Counted from the first letter of the stretch, positions 51,393 through 61,061 are shown. The stretch: 64,000 bases of DNA from Kordia sp. TARA_039_SRF (GCA_006383075.2 SMNH02000005.1:1-64000); one strand, 5' to 3'. The notes: generated by a model not told the origin, from the letters alone. Made by a program: numbers and translations.

Positions 51393-52259
51393 ATGTCACA
51401 ACAACTCCGAAAGTTTAAGCAAGAACAAGCGCGAATTTCGCAACGAAGATTACAAAAGTCGTATCCAAAAGAATTAACCATCGTTGCTGAAGGCGATTCG
51501 TGGTTTGCCTATCCGTTGCGAAAAGATATCATCGATTACCTCATCAAAAAAGGCTATGCGATTGACAAATTTGCCAAAGCGGGTGATACGCTCGAAAATA
51601 TGGTGTACGGAACGGAAATCAAGCGCAAACGCGGCTCTGTGATTAATGAAGGTGCTATTTCTTTGCAAAAAACGCTCAATTCAATTCGTAAACACAAACC
51701 GAAAATTGTATTGTTTAGCGCAGGCGGAAATGATATTGTGGGAAGCGAAATTCTCGGCTATCTGAATCACAGTGTGTCCAATCCGGAAAGTTTAGTCAAC
51801 AAAGAAATCTTTCAAGCGCGATTAAAAGAAATGAAAACGGCAATTGAGTTTTTTATCAAATCGGTTCGTACAACGCATGTCGATTGCAATATTTTAATGG
51901 ACGGTTACGATTATGCCAAAGTCAACGGCAAAGGTTACAGTTTTATCTTTCGAAACTTCAAAGGTCCGTGGTTGTCGCCGTCGTTTGGGATGAAAAACAT
52001 CACTAGAAAAGAAGATCACGAAGCCATCATCAAATATTTGGTAGATGAATTTAATGAAATGCTCATTGAGTTGGCTACGGAATACGATACGTTTCATCAC
52101 ATTGACTTGCGCGGAAAATTTCCAAAAGATTCGCAGTGGGACAATGAAATTCATCTAAAAAACTCAGGTTACAGGGAAATTGCGAACATCTATCACAAAA
52201 AAATCACTGAAATTATCAACCAAAATCCAGTAAAAGTCTTTAAGCATTTGATAGTGTAA
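51393..52259 (+). CDS. SGNH/GDSL-like hydrolase
   Basis: A 288-residue protein with no signal peptide. Block I is EGDSWFAYP (G34-D35-S36-W37), block III is FSAGGNDIVG and block V is IHLKNSGYREIA with the catalytic His. These are the SGNH lipase/esterase blocks, with Trp in place of the usual Leu/Asn after Ser. The basic N-terminus (residues 1-25) is unusual. The substrate is unknown; it is transcribed alone. Confidence 0.85.
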   Translation: MSQQLRKFKQEQARISQRRLQKSYPKELTIVAEGDSWFAYPLRKDIIDYLIKKGYAIDKFAKAGDTLENMVYGTEIKRKRGSVINEGAISLQKTLNSIRKHKPKIVLFSAGGNDIVGSEILGYLNHSVSNPESLVNKEIFQARLKEMKTAIEFFIKSVRTTHVDCNILMDGYDYAKVNGKGYSFIFRNFKGPWLSPSFGMKNITRKEDHEAIIKYLVDEFNEMLIELATEYDTFHHIDLRGKFPKDSQWDNEIHLKNSGYREIANIYHKKITEIINQNPVKVFKHLIV

Positions 52260-52431
52260 GGTTTTTGATTTGAAAATGTGTCAATTAGAAAATGCAGCGT
52301 TACTTCATTCGAAGCTATTCTTCATTATAAAAAAAGAATCTTCAAAAGCCTAACAAGAAAAACAAACTTATAAACTTTCAAACTTGCACTTTTTTGATAT
52401 ATTGTGAAAAATTATACTAGAAAAACTACGC

Positions 52432-53406
52432 ATGTCATTTTTTAAAAAACTATTCGGGAGCCAAAAAAACACCCAAAAATCAACACCAACAGAAGATAAA
52501 GCATTTACTGAATTTTTTGAAGACACGCTAAGCCGTTATTTGCAAGACCCTGAAAGAGAAATGGAGTTTGAATTTACAGCACCAGACGGAACTATATTGC
52601 CACCATCTGTAGCATTTGTTGGAGCATACGAAGAATGGAAAAACATACAATCTGTTTGGGATCAGCGAAGTGTTTTATATCGTTCGCTAGATGAAAAATA
52701 CGCACAAATACTTGAAAAATGGCAATTTTTGGAGCGTTTTATTGTTGACAGATATCCAGCAACGGGCGTTAAACTTGTACAAGAAAAGGCGACTGATAAA
52801 GACATGGAAGATGTTGAGTTCTTAACTTCAACAGCCAGATGTTATTTCTTTTTATCGGATTATGAAACTGCTCACGAGTATATACTAAAGGCACTAAAAA
52901 TTGATTCAAAACACAAGCGCGCAAGAATTGCATTGGCAGATATACTACATTTGAAAGGCGAACATGAAGAATCGCATAAACTATATCATGAAATTTTAGA
53001 GGAAAGCGACATAAAAAAAATTGAAGACAATGGAGAAATTTATCTTTTAGATATTGTTAGCTTTCACGGACAGCAGTTACATTCATCAGTGTATGCTGTG
53101 TCACTATTAAGTGACGAACGAATAGAAGAAGATATGTGGAATGCTGTTGCAGAAGAATTCTATCACTGTCCTTACTTTAGAACGCAACATGCCTATTGGC
53201 TTTTAAACAATGGAGAAAATCTAAAAGGAGTTGCCAAACTCCTTACAACATCACAAGAATTCCCTGAACACAAACCCGCAGTCATCAATGCGCATAGTAC
53301 CATTTTACAAATTAGAGAGCAAATGAATACTACAGATTTATGGGAAGAAGATGTGCAAAGACTCACCAAAATCATTGAAAAAAGAGGATGGGAGTTTGCA
53401 GAGTAA
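52432..53406 (+). CDS. Tetratricopeptide-repeat protein
   Basis: A 324-residue cytoplasmic protein. Residues about 130-200 contain TPR-type helices (ARCYFFLSDYETAHEYILKA, RARIALADILHLKGEHEESH), and the rest is mostly helical with many aromatic residues. No catalytic motif is present. It is probably a scaffold or peptide-binding protein; there is no informative neighbour. Confidence 0.7.
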   Translation: MSFFKKLFGSQKNTQKSTPTEDKAFTEFFEDTLSRYLQDPEREMEFEFTAPDGTILPPSVAFVGAYEEWKNIQSVWDQRSVLYRSLDEKYAQILEKWQFLERFIVDRYPATGVKLVQEKATDKDMEDVEFLTSTARCYFFLSDYETAHEYILKALKIDSKHKRARIALADILHLKGEHEESHKLYHEILEESDIKKIEDNGEIYLLDIVSFHGQQLHSSVYAVSLLSDERIEEDMWNAVAEEFYHCPYFRTQHAYWLLNNGENLKGVAKLLTTSQEFPEHKPAVINAHSTILQIREQMNTTDLWEEDVQRLTKIIEKRGWEFAE

Positions 53407-53449
53407 ACTCAAAAAAAGCCAAGTCACTAAAAGATTACACATTAACCCT

Positions 53450-53634
53450 AAAATTGAGCAAAGCGAAAAAGTCTAACGTCTAAAAGCGAAGCGAGTCTAA
53501 CCATTTCAAAAAAAACTTAAATCATTGAATTTTTGAATCCTTGAATTGAGCGCAGCTAAAAAAATCTAGATTCCAACAGCGAAGCGAATCTAAAAGCGAA
53601 GCGGTCTAAAAATCTAAAAGCGAAGCAATCTAAA
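53450..53634. repeat. TCTAAAAGCGAAGCG repeat cluster
   Basis: The gap between the TPR gene and the DinB-like gene consists of at least four copies of TCTAAAAGCGAAGCG (near 53478, 53589, 53613 and variants), alternating with TTGAATTGAGC-type segments also present at 4731-4746. No gene is seen. Confidence 0.75.
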
Positions 53635-54198
53635 TTACACATCATCTGTAAAATGCGTCTTCGTTTTCTCTTTGCTAAACTTCTCTTTATTATACGTTGA
53701 AGATTGTCCTTTCGGGATGGATAACGAAGTCCATGTATCTGAGCGAATTTGTTTGGCAACATACACCAATTGCCCAATATGATACGGATAATGACACAAC
53801 TGACGCGTAATCGCTTCCAAAACCGTATGTCCTTGATTTCGAATGTAAATAACGCGCGAAACATCTTCCGCTTGCAACGGATTAATCGCATCAAACAAAC
53901 ATTGCCAACCTTGTTCCCATGCGGCAATCATTTCGGCCTTCGTTTTATAAGAAGCTTCAAACTCACCATCGCGCTGACGCCATTCCTTTTCGCCATCTTC
54001 CGTTAAAAAGTTCGTCCAGCGACTCAGCATATTTCCCACAATATGCTTTACAATTACGGAAATGCTATTACTATCTTCATTTGCTTGCCAGTGAATATCG
54101 TCTTCATTCAATTGTGCAAAGGTTTTATCACCCAAACTTTTATAATACGCGAATTGCTTTTTAGTACTTTCTAAATAATTCTCAGCTATATTGCTCAT
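53635..54198 (-). CDS. DUF1572/DinB-like protein
   Basis: A 187-residue four-helix-bundle protein. The start ENYLESTKKQFAYYKSLGDK and the metal-type His residues in DIHWQANEDSNSISVIVKHI (His near 49 and 68), LEAITRQLCHYPYHIGQLVY match DUF1572 of the DinB/YfiT superfamily, whose members often transfer or use thiols. It overlaps the upstream membrane-protein gene by 4 nt. Confidence 0.85.
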   Translation of the reverse strand: MSNIAENYLESTKKQFAYYKSLGDKTFAQLNEDDIHWQANEDSNSISVIVKHIVGNMLSRWTNFLTEDGEKEWRQRDGEFEASYKTKAEMIAAWEQGWQCLFDAINPLQAEDVSRVIYIRNQGHTVLEAITRQLCHYPYHIGQLVYVAKQIRSDTWTSLSIPKGQSSTYNKEKFSKEKTKTHFTDDV

Positions 54199-54665
54199 GC
54201 AACACGAAGTTTTTGGTTAAAATGTGTTCGGAAATACTGTAAAATATCTTTATATTCTTTTAAATCATCAAGTTTAACAGTATGTGTGATGGATTTGTTA
54301 GTGTGATTTTTAAAATGAACAATCACCTTTTGATTTCGCAACTCTATGTGTTCAATTTTATGGAGAGGAATCTTAAAGTATTTCACTTTGTAAAGTAGAT
54401 TCAACAAATGAAAAATTGCGCCAAAGGAAAGAACCGCATACGAAAAGTCAGCTTTTCCCGTGATAAATCCGATAACAAAAACACAAAATAAAACTAAATA
54501 TATTGCGTAGATGATTTTATTAGAAACTTGAAAAAATGTCACGCGTGGGAGTTCTGTTTCTTTCAAAATATTACAAGTTTCCCAATTCCCATGGTCACTA
54601 AAATAAAAGTGCGTTTCATCAATATTCAAATATCCGTTTTTCAATACAAAATAGCGTTTCTCCAT
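54195..54665 (-). CDS. Membrane protein of unknown function
   Basis: Started at the ATG at 54665 (156 residues), since the longer frame runs into an AACAAA-rich repeat. It has a short N-terminal beta region (KRYFVLKNGYLNIDETHFYF), two hydrophobic helices (about residues 52-90) and a PH-like C-terminal part (PLHKIEHIELRNQKVIVHFK). The ATGA overlap with the DinB-like gene indicates one operon. No family is recognised. Confidence 0.6.
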   Translation of the reverse strand: MEKRYFVLKNGYLNIDETHFYFSDHGNWETCNILKETELPRVTFFQVSNKIIYAIYLVLFCVFVIGFITGKADFSYAVLSFGAIFHLLNLLYKVKYFKIPLHKIEHIELRNQKVIVHFKNHTNKSITHTVKLDDLKEYKDILQYFRTHFNQKLRVA

Positions 54666-54689
54666 AAAGATAAATATATTAAAAATAGG

Positions 54690-54823
54690 CAGAGAAAAAA
54701 CAAACAACAAAACAAACAAAACAAACAAAACTCAACGACACAACTACTAAAATACCAAAAGGCACAGCCGACTCCAAAATTCTAAAAGCGTTCACACTGA
54801 GTCTGCCGAAGTGAAGCGCGTCT
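54690..54823. repeat. Low-complexity AACAAA spacer and dispersed-repeat fragment
   Basis: 54690-54735 is built of AACAAAC words. It is followed by TCTAAAAGCG (about 54782) joined to ACACTGAGTCTGCCGAAGTG (54794-54813), a mixture of two repeat families seen elsewhere, ending at the msrB stop codon. Confidence 0.6.
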
Positions 54824-55307
54824 ACTTCTCAGGTACAAACTTTAACGCCACTCCATTAATACAATGACGTTTTCCTGTTGGTTTTGGTCCGTCGTCAAAA
54901 ACGTGTCCCAAATGTCCGCCACAAGTTGCACAATGTTCTTCGGTACGTGCGTAGCCAATTTTATAATCGGTACTAAACGCTACATTCCCTTCAATTTCTT
55001 TATAAAAACTTGGCCAGCCAGTGCCTGAGTCAAATTTGGTTTCACTTTTAAACAATGGCGTATTACAAGCAGCGCAGTGATACGTTCCGTCTTCGTAATT
55101 TTTATTCAACGGACTTGTAAATGCACGTTCTGTACCCGCTTGTCGCAGCACATAAAATTCCTTTTCCGTTAAAATCTTTCGCCATTCAGCTTCGGTTTTT
55201 GAAACTTTAAACGTTTCCTTCTGAGTACTTTTTTCGGCTTGTTTTTGTGCTGTAGAATTGCAACTAAACAGCATTCCAATCAAGGCAAACACTAAAATCT
55301 TTTTCAT
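54822..55307 (-). CDS. msrB: Peptide-methionine (R)-S-oxide reductase, lipoprotein form
   Basis: A 161-residue enzyme that repairs methionine-R-sulfoxide. A lipoprotein signal (GMLFSC, Cys about 16) places it in the envelope. The MsrB domain (about residues 38-160) has the zinc pairs CAAC and CATC, the substrate segment FDSGTGWPSFY and the catalytic Cys in RHCINGVAL near the C-terminus. It is a single gene; the usual resolving Cys is at CNTPLFK or thioredoxin-dependent. Confidence 0.94.
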   Translation of the reverse strand: MKKILVFALIGMLFSCNSTAQKQAEKSTQKETFKVSKTEAEWRKILTEKEFYVLRQAGTERAFTSPLNKNYEDGTYHCAACNTPLFKSETKFDSGTGWPSFYKEIEGNVAFSTDYKIGYARTEEHCATCGGHLGHVFDDGPKPTGKRHCINGVALKFVPEK

Positions 55308-55508
55308 GTAGTTTTTCTTTAATTTTTACTTTAAAAATACGATTTTTTATACAAACAGTCTGTCGTAACCAAAATAGCATCATTACGAAAATGTTTTCGT
55401 TTTAATAAGAAGTTAACACTTCACTAATTATTGCAATTATGTCATATTAATTAGTTAAATTTAAAGTCATTACCAAAAAATCAACTAGAAAAAGGCAACC
55501 CAATCCAA

Positions 55509-56711
55509 ATGAAAGTACTTTTTTTTACCAAAGAATTTCCACCCTATGTATACGGCGGCGCAGGTGTGCATGTAGAATATTTAGCCGATGAACTCAAAAA
55601 ACTCATGAATGTGGAAGTGCGTAGTTTTGGCGATCAAGATATTCACGAAGAAAATTTGAGTATTATCGGTTTTAACGGCGATCATACCGATTTCGCTTCC
55701 GCAGATAAAAAATTAAAAACGGTTTTCAATACCTTACAAACCAATCTCCACATGAACGCTTCTGTAATTGATGCCGATGTAGTGCATTGTCATACATGGT
55801 ACGCGCAATTTGCAGGCATCATGGCGAAACTTTGTTACGGAAAACCATTGGTAATCACTACACACTCATTAGAGCCTTTACGTCCGTGGAAGCGCGAACA
55901 ACTTGGTCGCGGATACGATGCTTCTTCTTGGATTGAAAAAACGGCGATTGAAATGGCAGATGCTATTATTGCAGTTTCGGAAGAAACGAAAGTCGATGTA
56001 CTGAAACATTTCAACGTCACAGAAGACAAAATACAAGTCATTTACAACGGTATCAACTTAGAGCAATATCAATTTACACAAGAAACCTCAACTCTTGTAA
56101 AATTTGGGATTGACGCTAAAAAACCGTATGTTTTATTTGTGGGGCGTATTACACGTCAAAAAGGGATTATTCATCTCGTAAATGCCATCAAACATATTGA
56201 TACTGACACGCAAATTGTATTGTGTGCCGGTGCGCCGGATACCGCCGAAATCGCGGAAGAAATGAAAGAAAGTGTAGCGGCTGTGAAACAAACGCGCGAC
56301 AATGTATTTTGGATTGAGGAAATGTTGCCGAAAGAAGAAATCATTCAACTCTACTCACACGCTACCGTTTTTTGCTGTCCGTCTATTTACGAACCGTTTG
56401 GCATCATCAATATTGAAGCAATGGCTTGTAAAACGGCTGTCGTAGCAAGTGCTGTCGGCGGTATTAAAGAAGTAGTCATTCCAAACGAAACAGGAATTCT
56501 CATTCCCGTGGAACAACAAAACACCGCTCCTTTTGAGCCTGTACATCCAGAAAATTTTGCAAAAGACTTAGCCCAAGGCATCAATACAATCGTCTCTGAT
56601 GACACATTACGCGCTAAAATGGAAGCCGCAGGCAGAAAACGAGTTGAAGATTTTTTTGACTGGAAAGCCATTGCACAACAAACAAAAAACCTATATAAAT
56701 CTATCTCATAA
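55509..56711 (+). CDS. glgA: Glycogen synthase (GT4-type GlgA)
   Basis: A 400-residue glycosyltransferase that transfers glucose from ADP-glucose to an alpha-1,4-glucan. The start KVLFFTKEFPPYVYGGAGVH, DVVHCHTWYAQFAG, the donor region FVGRITRQKGIIHLVNA and SIYEPFGIINIEAMAC (E-x7-E motif) match the short GT4-type glycogen synthases of actinobacteria and Bacteroidota. glgC follows 5 nt later, so they form an operon. Confidence 0.9.
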   Translation: MKVLFFTKEFPPYVYGGAGVHVEYLADELKKLMNVEVRSFGDQDIHEENLSIIGFNGDHTDFASADKKLKTVFNTLQTNLHMNASVIDADVVHCHTWYAQFAGIMAKLCYGKPLVITTHSLEPLRPWKREQLGRGYDASSWIEKTAIEMADAIIAVSEETKVDVLKHFNVTEDKIQVIYNGINLEQYQFTQETSTLVKFGIDAKKPYVLFVGRITRQKGIIHLVNAIKHIDTDTQIVLCAGAPDTAEIAEEMKESVAAVKQTRDNVFWIEEMLPKEEIIQLYSHATVFCCPSIYEPFGIINIEAMACKTAVVASAVGGIKEVVIPNETGILIPVEQQNTAPFEPVHPENFAKDLAQGINTIVSDDTLRAKMEAAGRKRVEDFFDWKAIAQQTKNLYKSIS

Positions 56712-56716
56712 ATACC

Positions 56717-57985
56717 ATGATAAACGACAAAGTATTAAGTATCATTCTTGGAGGCGGACAAGGTTCTCGTCTCTATCCATTAACTGCAGCGCGCTCAAAA
56801 CCAGCCGTACCAATTGCAGGAAAATACCGTTTGGTAGACATTCCAATTTCCAACTGTATCAACTCAGATATCAAACGAATGTATGTATTGACGCAGTTCA
56901 ATTCGGCATCGTTGAACAAGCATATTTCCAAAACCTATCACTTTAGCTTTTTTAGTTCTGCGTTTGTGGATGTCCTTGCGGCAGAACAGACGATTTCGAG
57001 TGACAAATGGTTTCAAGGAACGGCAGATGCGGTGCGACAGAGCATGCATCATTTTTTAAAGAATGATTTTGAATACGCGTTGATTCTTTCGGGCGATCAA
57101 TTGTATCAGATGGATTTTAACGATATGATCAACAAGCACGAAAAATCGGGAGCGGAAATTTCTATTGCTACGTATCCTGTCAATGCAAAAGATGCTACGT
57201 CGTTTGGTATCATGAAAACGAATGAAGAAAATGTCATTACGTCGTTTATTGAAAAACCTGCAGCAGATTTGTTACCTGATTGGACATCGGATGTGGGCGA
57301 AGACATGGAAAAAGAAGGTAGAAAATATTTGGCGTCGATGGGAATTTACATTTTCAATCGCGATTTGTTGATTAAATTAATGAACAATCCAGATACGGTT
57401 GATTTTGGAAAAGAAATCATTCCGCAAAGCATTGATAAACACAAAACTGTAAGTTATCAATACGAAGGTTATTGGACAGATATAGGGAATATTGACTCGT
57501 TTTTTGAAGCCAATTTAGGATTGACAGATAATATTCCAAAGTTCAACCTTTACGATCAAAAATACCGAATCTATACCAACGCGCGTATTTTGGCAACTTC
57601 CAAAATTTCAGGAACTACGCTGAATAATACCGTGATTTCCGATGGTTGTATCATTCAAGCGTCTAAAATTGAGCGTTCTGTGATTGGAATTCGTTCGCGT
57701 ATTGGAAAAGATACTGTTATCATCAATACCTATATGATGGGAAGTGATAGTTACGAATCTTTAAAAGAAATTGCCGAACGCAAAATTGACATTCTTTCAG
57801 GAATCGGCGAGCGTTGCTATATCAAAAACGCGATTATCGACAAAAACTGTCGCATCGGAGATGATGTAAAAATCAACGGTGGTAAACATTTAAAAGACAC
57901 CGAAACACCGACTTATTTTATTAAAGATGGTATTGTGGTGATTAAAAAAGATGCGGTCATTCCTAAAGGAACGATTATTCAATAA
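56717..57985 (+). CDS. glgC: Glucose-1-phosphate adenylyltransferase
   Basis: A 422-residue enzyme that makes ADP-glucose from ATP and glucose-1-phosphate. It has SIILGGGQGSRLYPLTAARS, KPAVPIAGKYRLVDIPISNC, the GTADAVRQ and LSGDQLYQMD segments and a C-terminal left-handed beta helix. It supplies ADP-glucose to the co-transcribed glgA. A branching enzyme gene is not present here. The operon ends with a good terminator. Confidence 0.96.
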   Translation: MINDKVLSIILGGGQGSRLYPLTAARSKPAVPIAGKYRLVDIPISNCINSDIKRMYVLTQFNSASLNKHISKTYHFSFFSSAFVDVLAAEQTISSDKWFQGTADAVRQSMHHFLKNDFEYALILSGDQLYQMDFNDMINKHEKSGAEISIATYPVNAKDATSFGIMKTNEENVITSFIEKPAADLLPDWTSDVGEDMEKEGRKYLASMGIYIFNRDLLIKLMNNPDTVDFGKEIIPQSIDKHKTVSYQYEGYWTDIGNIDSFFEANLGLTDNIPKFNLYDQKYRIYTNARILATSKISGTTLNNTVISDGCIIQASKIERSVIGIRSRIGKDTVIINTYMMGSDSYESLKEIAERKIDILSGIGERCYIKNAIIDKNCRIGDDVKINGGKHLKDTETPTYFIKDGIVVIKKDAVIPKGTIIQ

Positions 57986-58016
57986 GCTTCAATTTCTATA
58001 AAGTTAAAGCTTATGG

Positions 58017-58046
58017 AATCCCGTTTTACAGAAGCGGGATTTTTTG
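58017..58046 (+). terminator. glgAC terminator
   Basis: AATCCCG (58017-58023) pairs with CGGGATT (58035-58041) and is followed by T residues, 31 bases after glgC. Confidence 0.88.
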
Positions 58047-58123
58047 GTTTTTTAATTACTTACAGTCATTAAAAAACTGAAAATTAATTGTTTTAATAAG
58101 ACTAAGAGCTATTGTAACCATTG

Positions 58124-59371
58124 TTATTGGTTGTTTTTTTCGCTGCTTAATTCGGTTTCGTATTTTATTAATGAATTCCAAATAGAGACTACTTCAGGCC
58201 AAAAATTATCATCGGAATTTGAGTCTGTATTAATTAAAAGTATTTTACCTGTTTCACTTTTTGGATTAAAATACATTGCTGTCATAACTCCTGGATCTGA
58301 ACCGTTATGACCAATAATATTATCTTTAACTTTTACAAATTCTTTACTGAAATATATAAAAATTCCATATTCGTCTTCCGTCTCTTTATTTGGAGACCTT
58401 TGTCTTTCAAATAGTTTTGCATAGCTGTCTTTATTTAGAAGTGTACCTTTTCCTTTGTAACCTTTCATTAACTCTGTTAAAAATAGCCCTAAATCTCTAT
58501 TGGAAGTTATAAACCCTCCATCAGGATATGTGATTAAAGAGTATTCAGCGATTAGCTTTTCTTTATTTACAAATAATCTCGAACGCTTTGTTGAATCAAT
58601 ATCTTTGGAAGACCAACCAGAAGATGTCATTTTTAGAGGTTTTAATATGTACTCCTTTGTAAAAGATTGGTAATCTTGTTGGGTTGCTAACTCAATTATT
58701 TGAGCACAAAGAGCAGATGCAATGTTTGAATATTCTCTTACTTTCCCAGGTTCTGTATTGGCAAAGATTTCTTCGGTGTACCATTTTCCGTTTTTGGTAA
58801 GACTATTTTCGAGAAATTCGATGAGTGAAATTTTCTTTTCGGGCATACTAAACCACTCGTAAACATCTTCATTTTCATCATGTTCAGATTTTTTTAAAAC
58901 ATAAGATTTCGAATATATTTTGTCAATATCAATTATTGAAGATGTATGATAAGCAAGGTGTTTAATTAAAATTGGCTTATCTGGATAATTAGGATTTATA
59001 ATTTTGAAAGGAAGGTATTTATTTATTGGTTCATTCAAATCTAATTTCCCTAATTCTTGTGCCTTTAAGAGTGAAACTCCTATGAAGGTTTTGGAAATTG
59101 AAGCAATATTCTGTGTTGTATTTGGCGTGTACTTTTTTGTTAATTCTATATCTGTATATCCAAATCCATTTTCATAAATCAGACCTTCATCATCAACTAC
59201 CGATACAGAAAAGCCAATAATAGCACCTTTATCAAAAGCTGATTTTAAATTTTTGTTTAAGCTGTCGTTAATTACAGTATTATCTTTTTCGAGCGTTTTT
59301 TTTGTTTCGTTAGTTTCTGTACACGAAAATAGTATTGTCGAAATTATTATAATAGCTATGATATTTTTCAT
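58124..59371 (-). CDS. Serine hydrolase lipoprotein, beta-lactamase class C family
   Basis: A 415-residue lipoprotein with lipobox ILFSC (Cys17). The S91-I-S-K94 (SxxK) and Y-S-N (in REYSNIASALC) motifs are present, with a late HNGSDPG in the place of the KTG-like box. It is related to D-alanyl-D-alanine carboxypeptidase/esterase EstB-type proteins. It is distinctly more AT-rich than the glycogen genes, and the flanking segments look like decayed cassette ends, so it may be acquired. Not closely similar to the hydrolase at 49540. Confidence 0.85.
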   Translation of the reverse strand: MKNIIAIIIISTILFSCTETNETKKTLEKDNTVINDSLNKNLKSAFDKGAIIGFSVSVVDDEGLIYENGFGYTDIELTKKYTPNTTQNIASISKTFIGVSLLKAQELGKLDLNEPINKYLPFKIINPNYPDKPILIKHLAYHTSSIIDIDKIYSKSYVLKKSEHDENEDVYEWFSMPEKKISLIEFLENSLTKNGKWYTEEIFANTEPGKVREYSNIASALCAQIIELATQQDYQSFTKEYILKPLKMTSSGWSSKDIDSTKRSRLFVNKEKLIAEYSLITYPDGGFITSNRDLGLFLTELMKGYKGKGTLLNKDSYAKLFERQRSPNKETEDEYGIFIYFSKEFVKVKDNIIGHNGSDPGVMTAMYFNPKSETGKILLINTDSNSDDNFWPEVVSIWNSLIKYETELSSEKNNQ

Positions 59372-59830
59372 TTATCGTTATCGGTTAATTTTATCTATGT
59401 TGTTTTCAGAGCTTGCAGGTAACGGTGAAGAGTATGAATACTAGCGGGTTTTTATTCACAAAACTTTCGGTTTTCCACTAATCTTTGTTTTATGTTTACA
59501 CTTTTATATATTCACTTCAACCACTATTATTTATACACAATATGCCTGTTTCAAAAGCCCAAGATATTGAATAATTGCATATCTTAACGTGAGTTCTACA
59601 TAAGAAATTATTACAATACTTATAATTCGCTAAAAAAACAAACACTTGTCGGTTTTGAGCGTGGTTAAGAACAACTAAGAAAGTCTATATGTCAATTGAA
59701 TATCATAAGCAATGTTCGATAGCTACGATAATGCTCAACTTGATATTATATAAAATAAAATTCAAATAGATATCGAAAATATGATGTTGAGCTAGTTAAG
59801 TTAATATCTCATATAGTTTAGACATTTTGT
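59372..59830. other. AT-rich gap without genes
   Basis: No gene or RNA is seen here. Near 59410-59475 lies a segment (GCAGGTAACGGTG, then GCGGGTTTTTA) like the ends of cassettes often found beside acquired genes in flavobacteria. GCTCAAC (near 59731) and GTTGAGC (near 59787) form a weak inverted pair. Confidence 0.35.
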
Positions 59831-59959
59831 ATTTTTTAAATTATGACATTCATGAAGCGTAGCTTTGAGTCGTACATGTCCATTATTCTCAAAACCCTGT
59901 TTTCGAATGAAGCAGGATTTTTTCTTATCTTTAAAATTATTCACACAAAAATTACAATC

Positions 59960-60076
59960 ATGAGAAAAAGCACAAAAAACATGTCGGCATTACAACAGCA
60001 TCAAATCCAAGAACACACACCATTTGAAATCAACGGCGGCGCGCATATTGATTATTCGGCGCAGTGGCATCAGTAG
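59960..60076 (+). CDS. Short double-glycine leader peptide
   Basis: A 38-residue gene starting at 59960. A basic start MRKSTKNMSALQQHQIQEH leads to FEINGG (GG at residues 26-27), the bacteriocin-type cleavage motif, and a very short 11-residue core AHIDYSAQWHQ with two His and one Trp and no Cys. TATCTTTA lies about 30 bases upstream, as before the peptide gene at 38630. The gene converges on the next one. Its short length makes the call uncertain. Confidence 0.55.
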   Translation: MRKSTKNMSALQQHQIQEHTPFEINGGAHIDYSAQWHQ

Positions 60077-60129
60077 ACTTTACTGAAAGTAGCTACAATT
60101 ACTAAGTAAAAAACGACTGTTAACTTATC

Positions 60130-60675
60130 CTAAAATCTAGCAATCATTTTTTGGTATATACTAAATTGTAATGCTAACATCATGATAAGCTGCCACAAAG
60201 CAATTGCCAGACTAGCTTTTATATCAATCATAAAGAGTGCTATAGTCAAAGCAACACAGGTTACTAAATAAATAACTTTTGTATATTTTGAAGTTACAAA
60301 TAATTTTCTGTGCCAGTAAAAAATAATAGCAGGCGAGATAAAGCAATATGATATAATAGAGACAAACTTAAATATCAATTCGCTGGTATTCTCTGAAACG
60401 TCATTCAAATTCATAAAAAACTCTATAGGATATCCAATACCTAAGGAAATTAAAATTGAAGCGGCAAAACTTAAAATCGTACACAACGCTACCAAAATGA
60501 TGGTTTTTGTGATGTTGTATTTAGTATGATTTAAATTTGGTAACACTATTAGCAGTGTAAAGGGAATAAGTACAACTTCTAGGTTATCATAACCATTCAG
60601 CAAATAATTGCATAGGAAGCAAATGATTGGAGGTATAATTATTTTTAATAATAGCGTATTCTTAGATAGCTTCAT
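60130..60675 (-). CDS. Membrane protein of unknown function
   Basis: A 181-residue protein with about five hydrophobic helices and almost no soluble part (PPIICFLCNYLLNGYDNLEV, ISLGIGYPIEFF). No family is recognised. It is the last gene of a minus-strand group and lies 30 nt after the small lipoprotein gene. AT-rich, like its neighbours. Confidence 0.6.
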   Translation of the reverse strand: MKLSKNTLLLKIIIPPIICFLCNYLLNGYDNLEVVLIPFTLLIVLPNLNHTKYNITKTIILVALCTILSFAASILISLGIGYPIEFFMNLNDVSENTSELIFKFVSIISYCFISPAIIFYWHRKLFVTSKYTKVIYLVTCVALTIALFMIDIKASLAIALWQLIMMLALQFSIYQKMIARF

Positions 60676-60704
60676 TTCAATTACTTAAGTGTCTTAAAAA
60701 ATAA

Positions 60705-61061
60705 TCAAAAATTGTTTTTAATTAAGATTGTATCTTTAAAAATCTTTATTTCATAATCTTTAACTGAAGGTATTCCATTGCTGTAATATCCAAATTTATA
60801 AGACTTAATTTTTCCATCAATAGAAAAATCAATTTTGAAGTTACCATCAATACCACTATTATTTTCTTTAAAATCCAAGAAGGTTTTGATTATTGTATCT
60901 TTTTGTATGTCTCCTAATTGATTAGTTTTAAATCCATTGGTTATCAGTACTTGATTAAGTGTTTTATTTGAACAATTAATCAAGCGCATTTCTACGCCAT
61001 ATTTACAGCTAAAAAGAGTAAAGAAAACGAGAAGAGTTAATAATTTTAAAACGGTTTTCAT
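60705..61061 (-). CDS. Small lipoprotein of unknown function
   Basis: A 118-residue lipoprotein with lipobox TLFSC (Cys19). The mature part is beta-rich with one more Cys (INCSNKTL). It overlaps the large lipoprotein gene by 4 nt, so translation is coupled and the two proteins are likely partners. The size and position would suit an immunity or accessory protein, but this is speculation. Confidence 0.65.
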   Translation of the reverse strand: MKTVLKLLTLLVFFTLFSCKYGVEMRLINCSNKTLNQVLITNGFKTNQLGDIQKDTIIKTFLDFKENNSGIDGNFKIDFSIDGKIKSYKFGYYSNGIPSVKDYEIKIFKDTILIKNNF

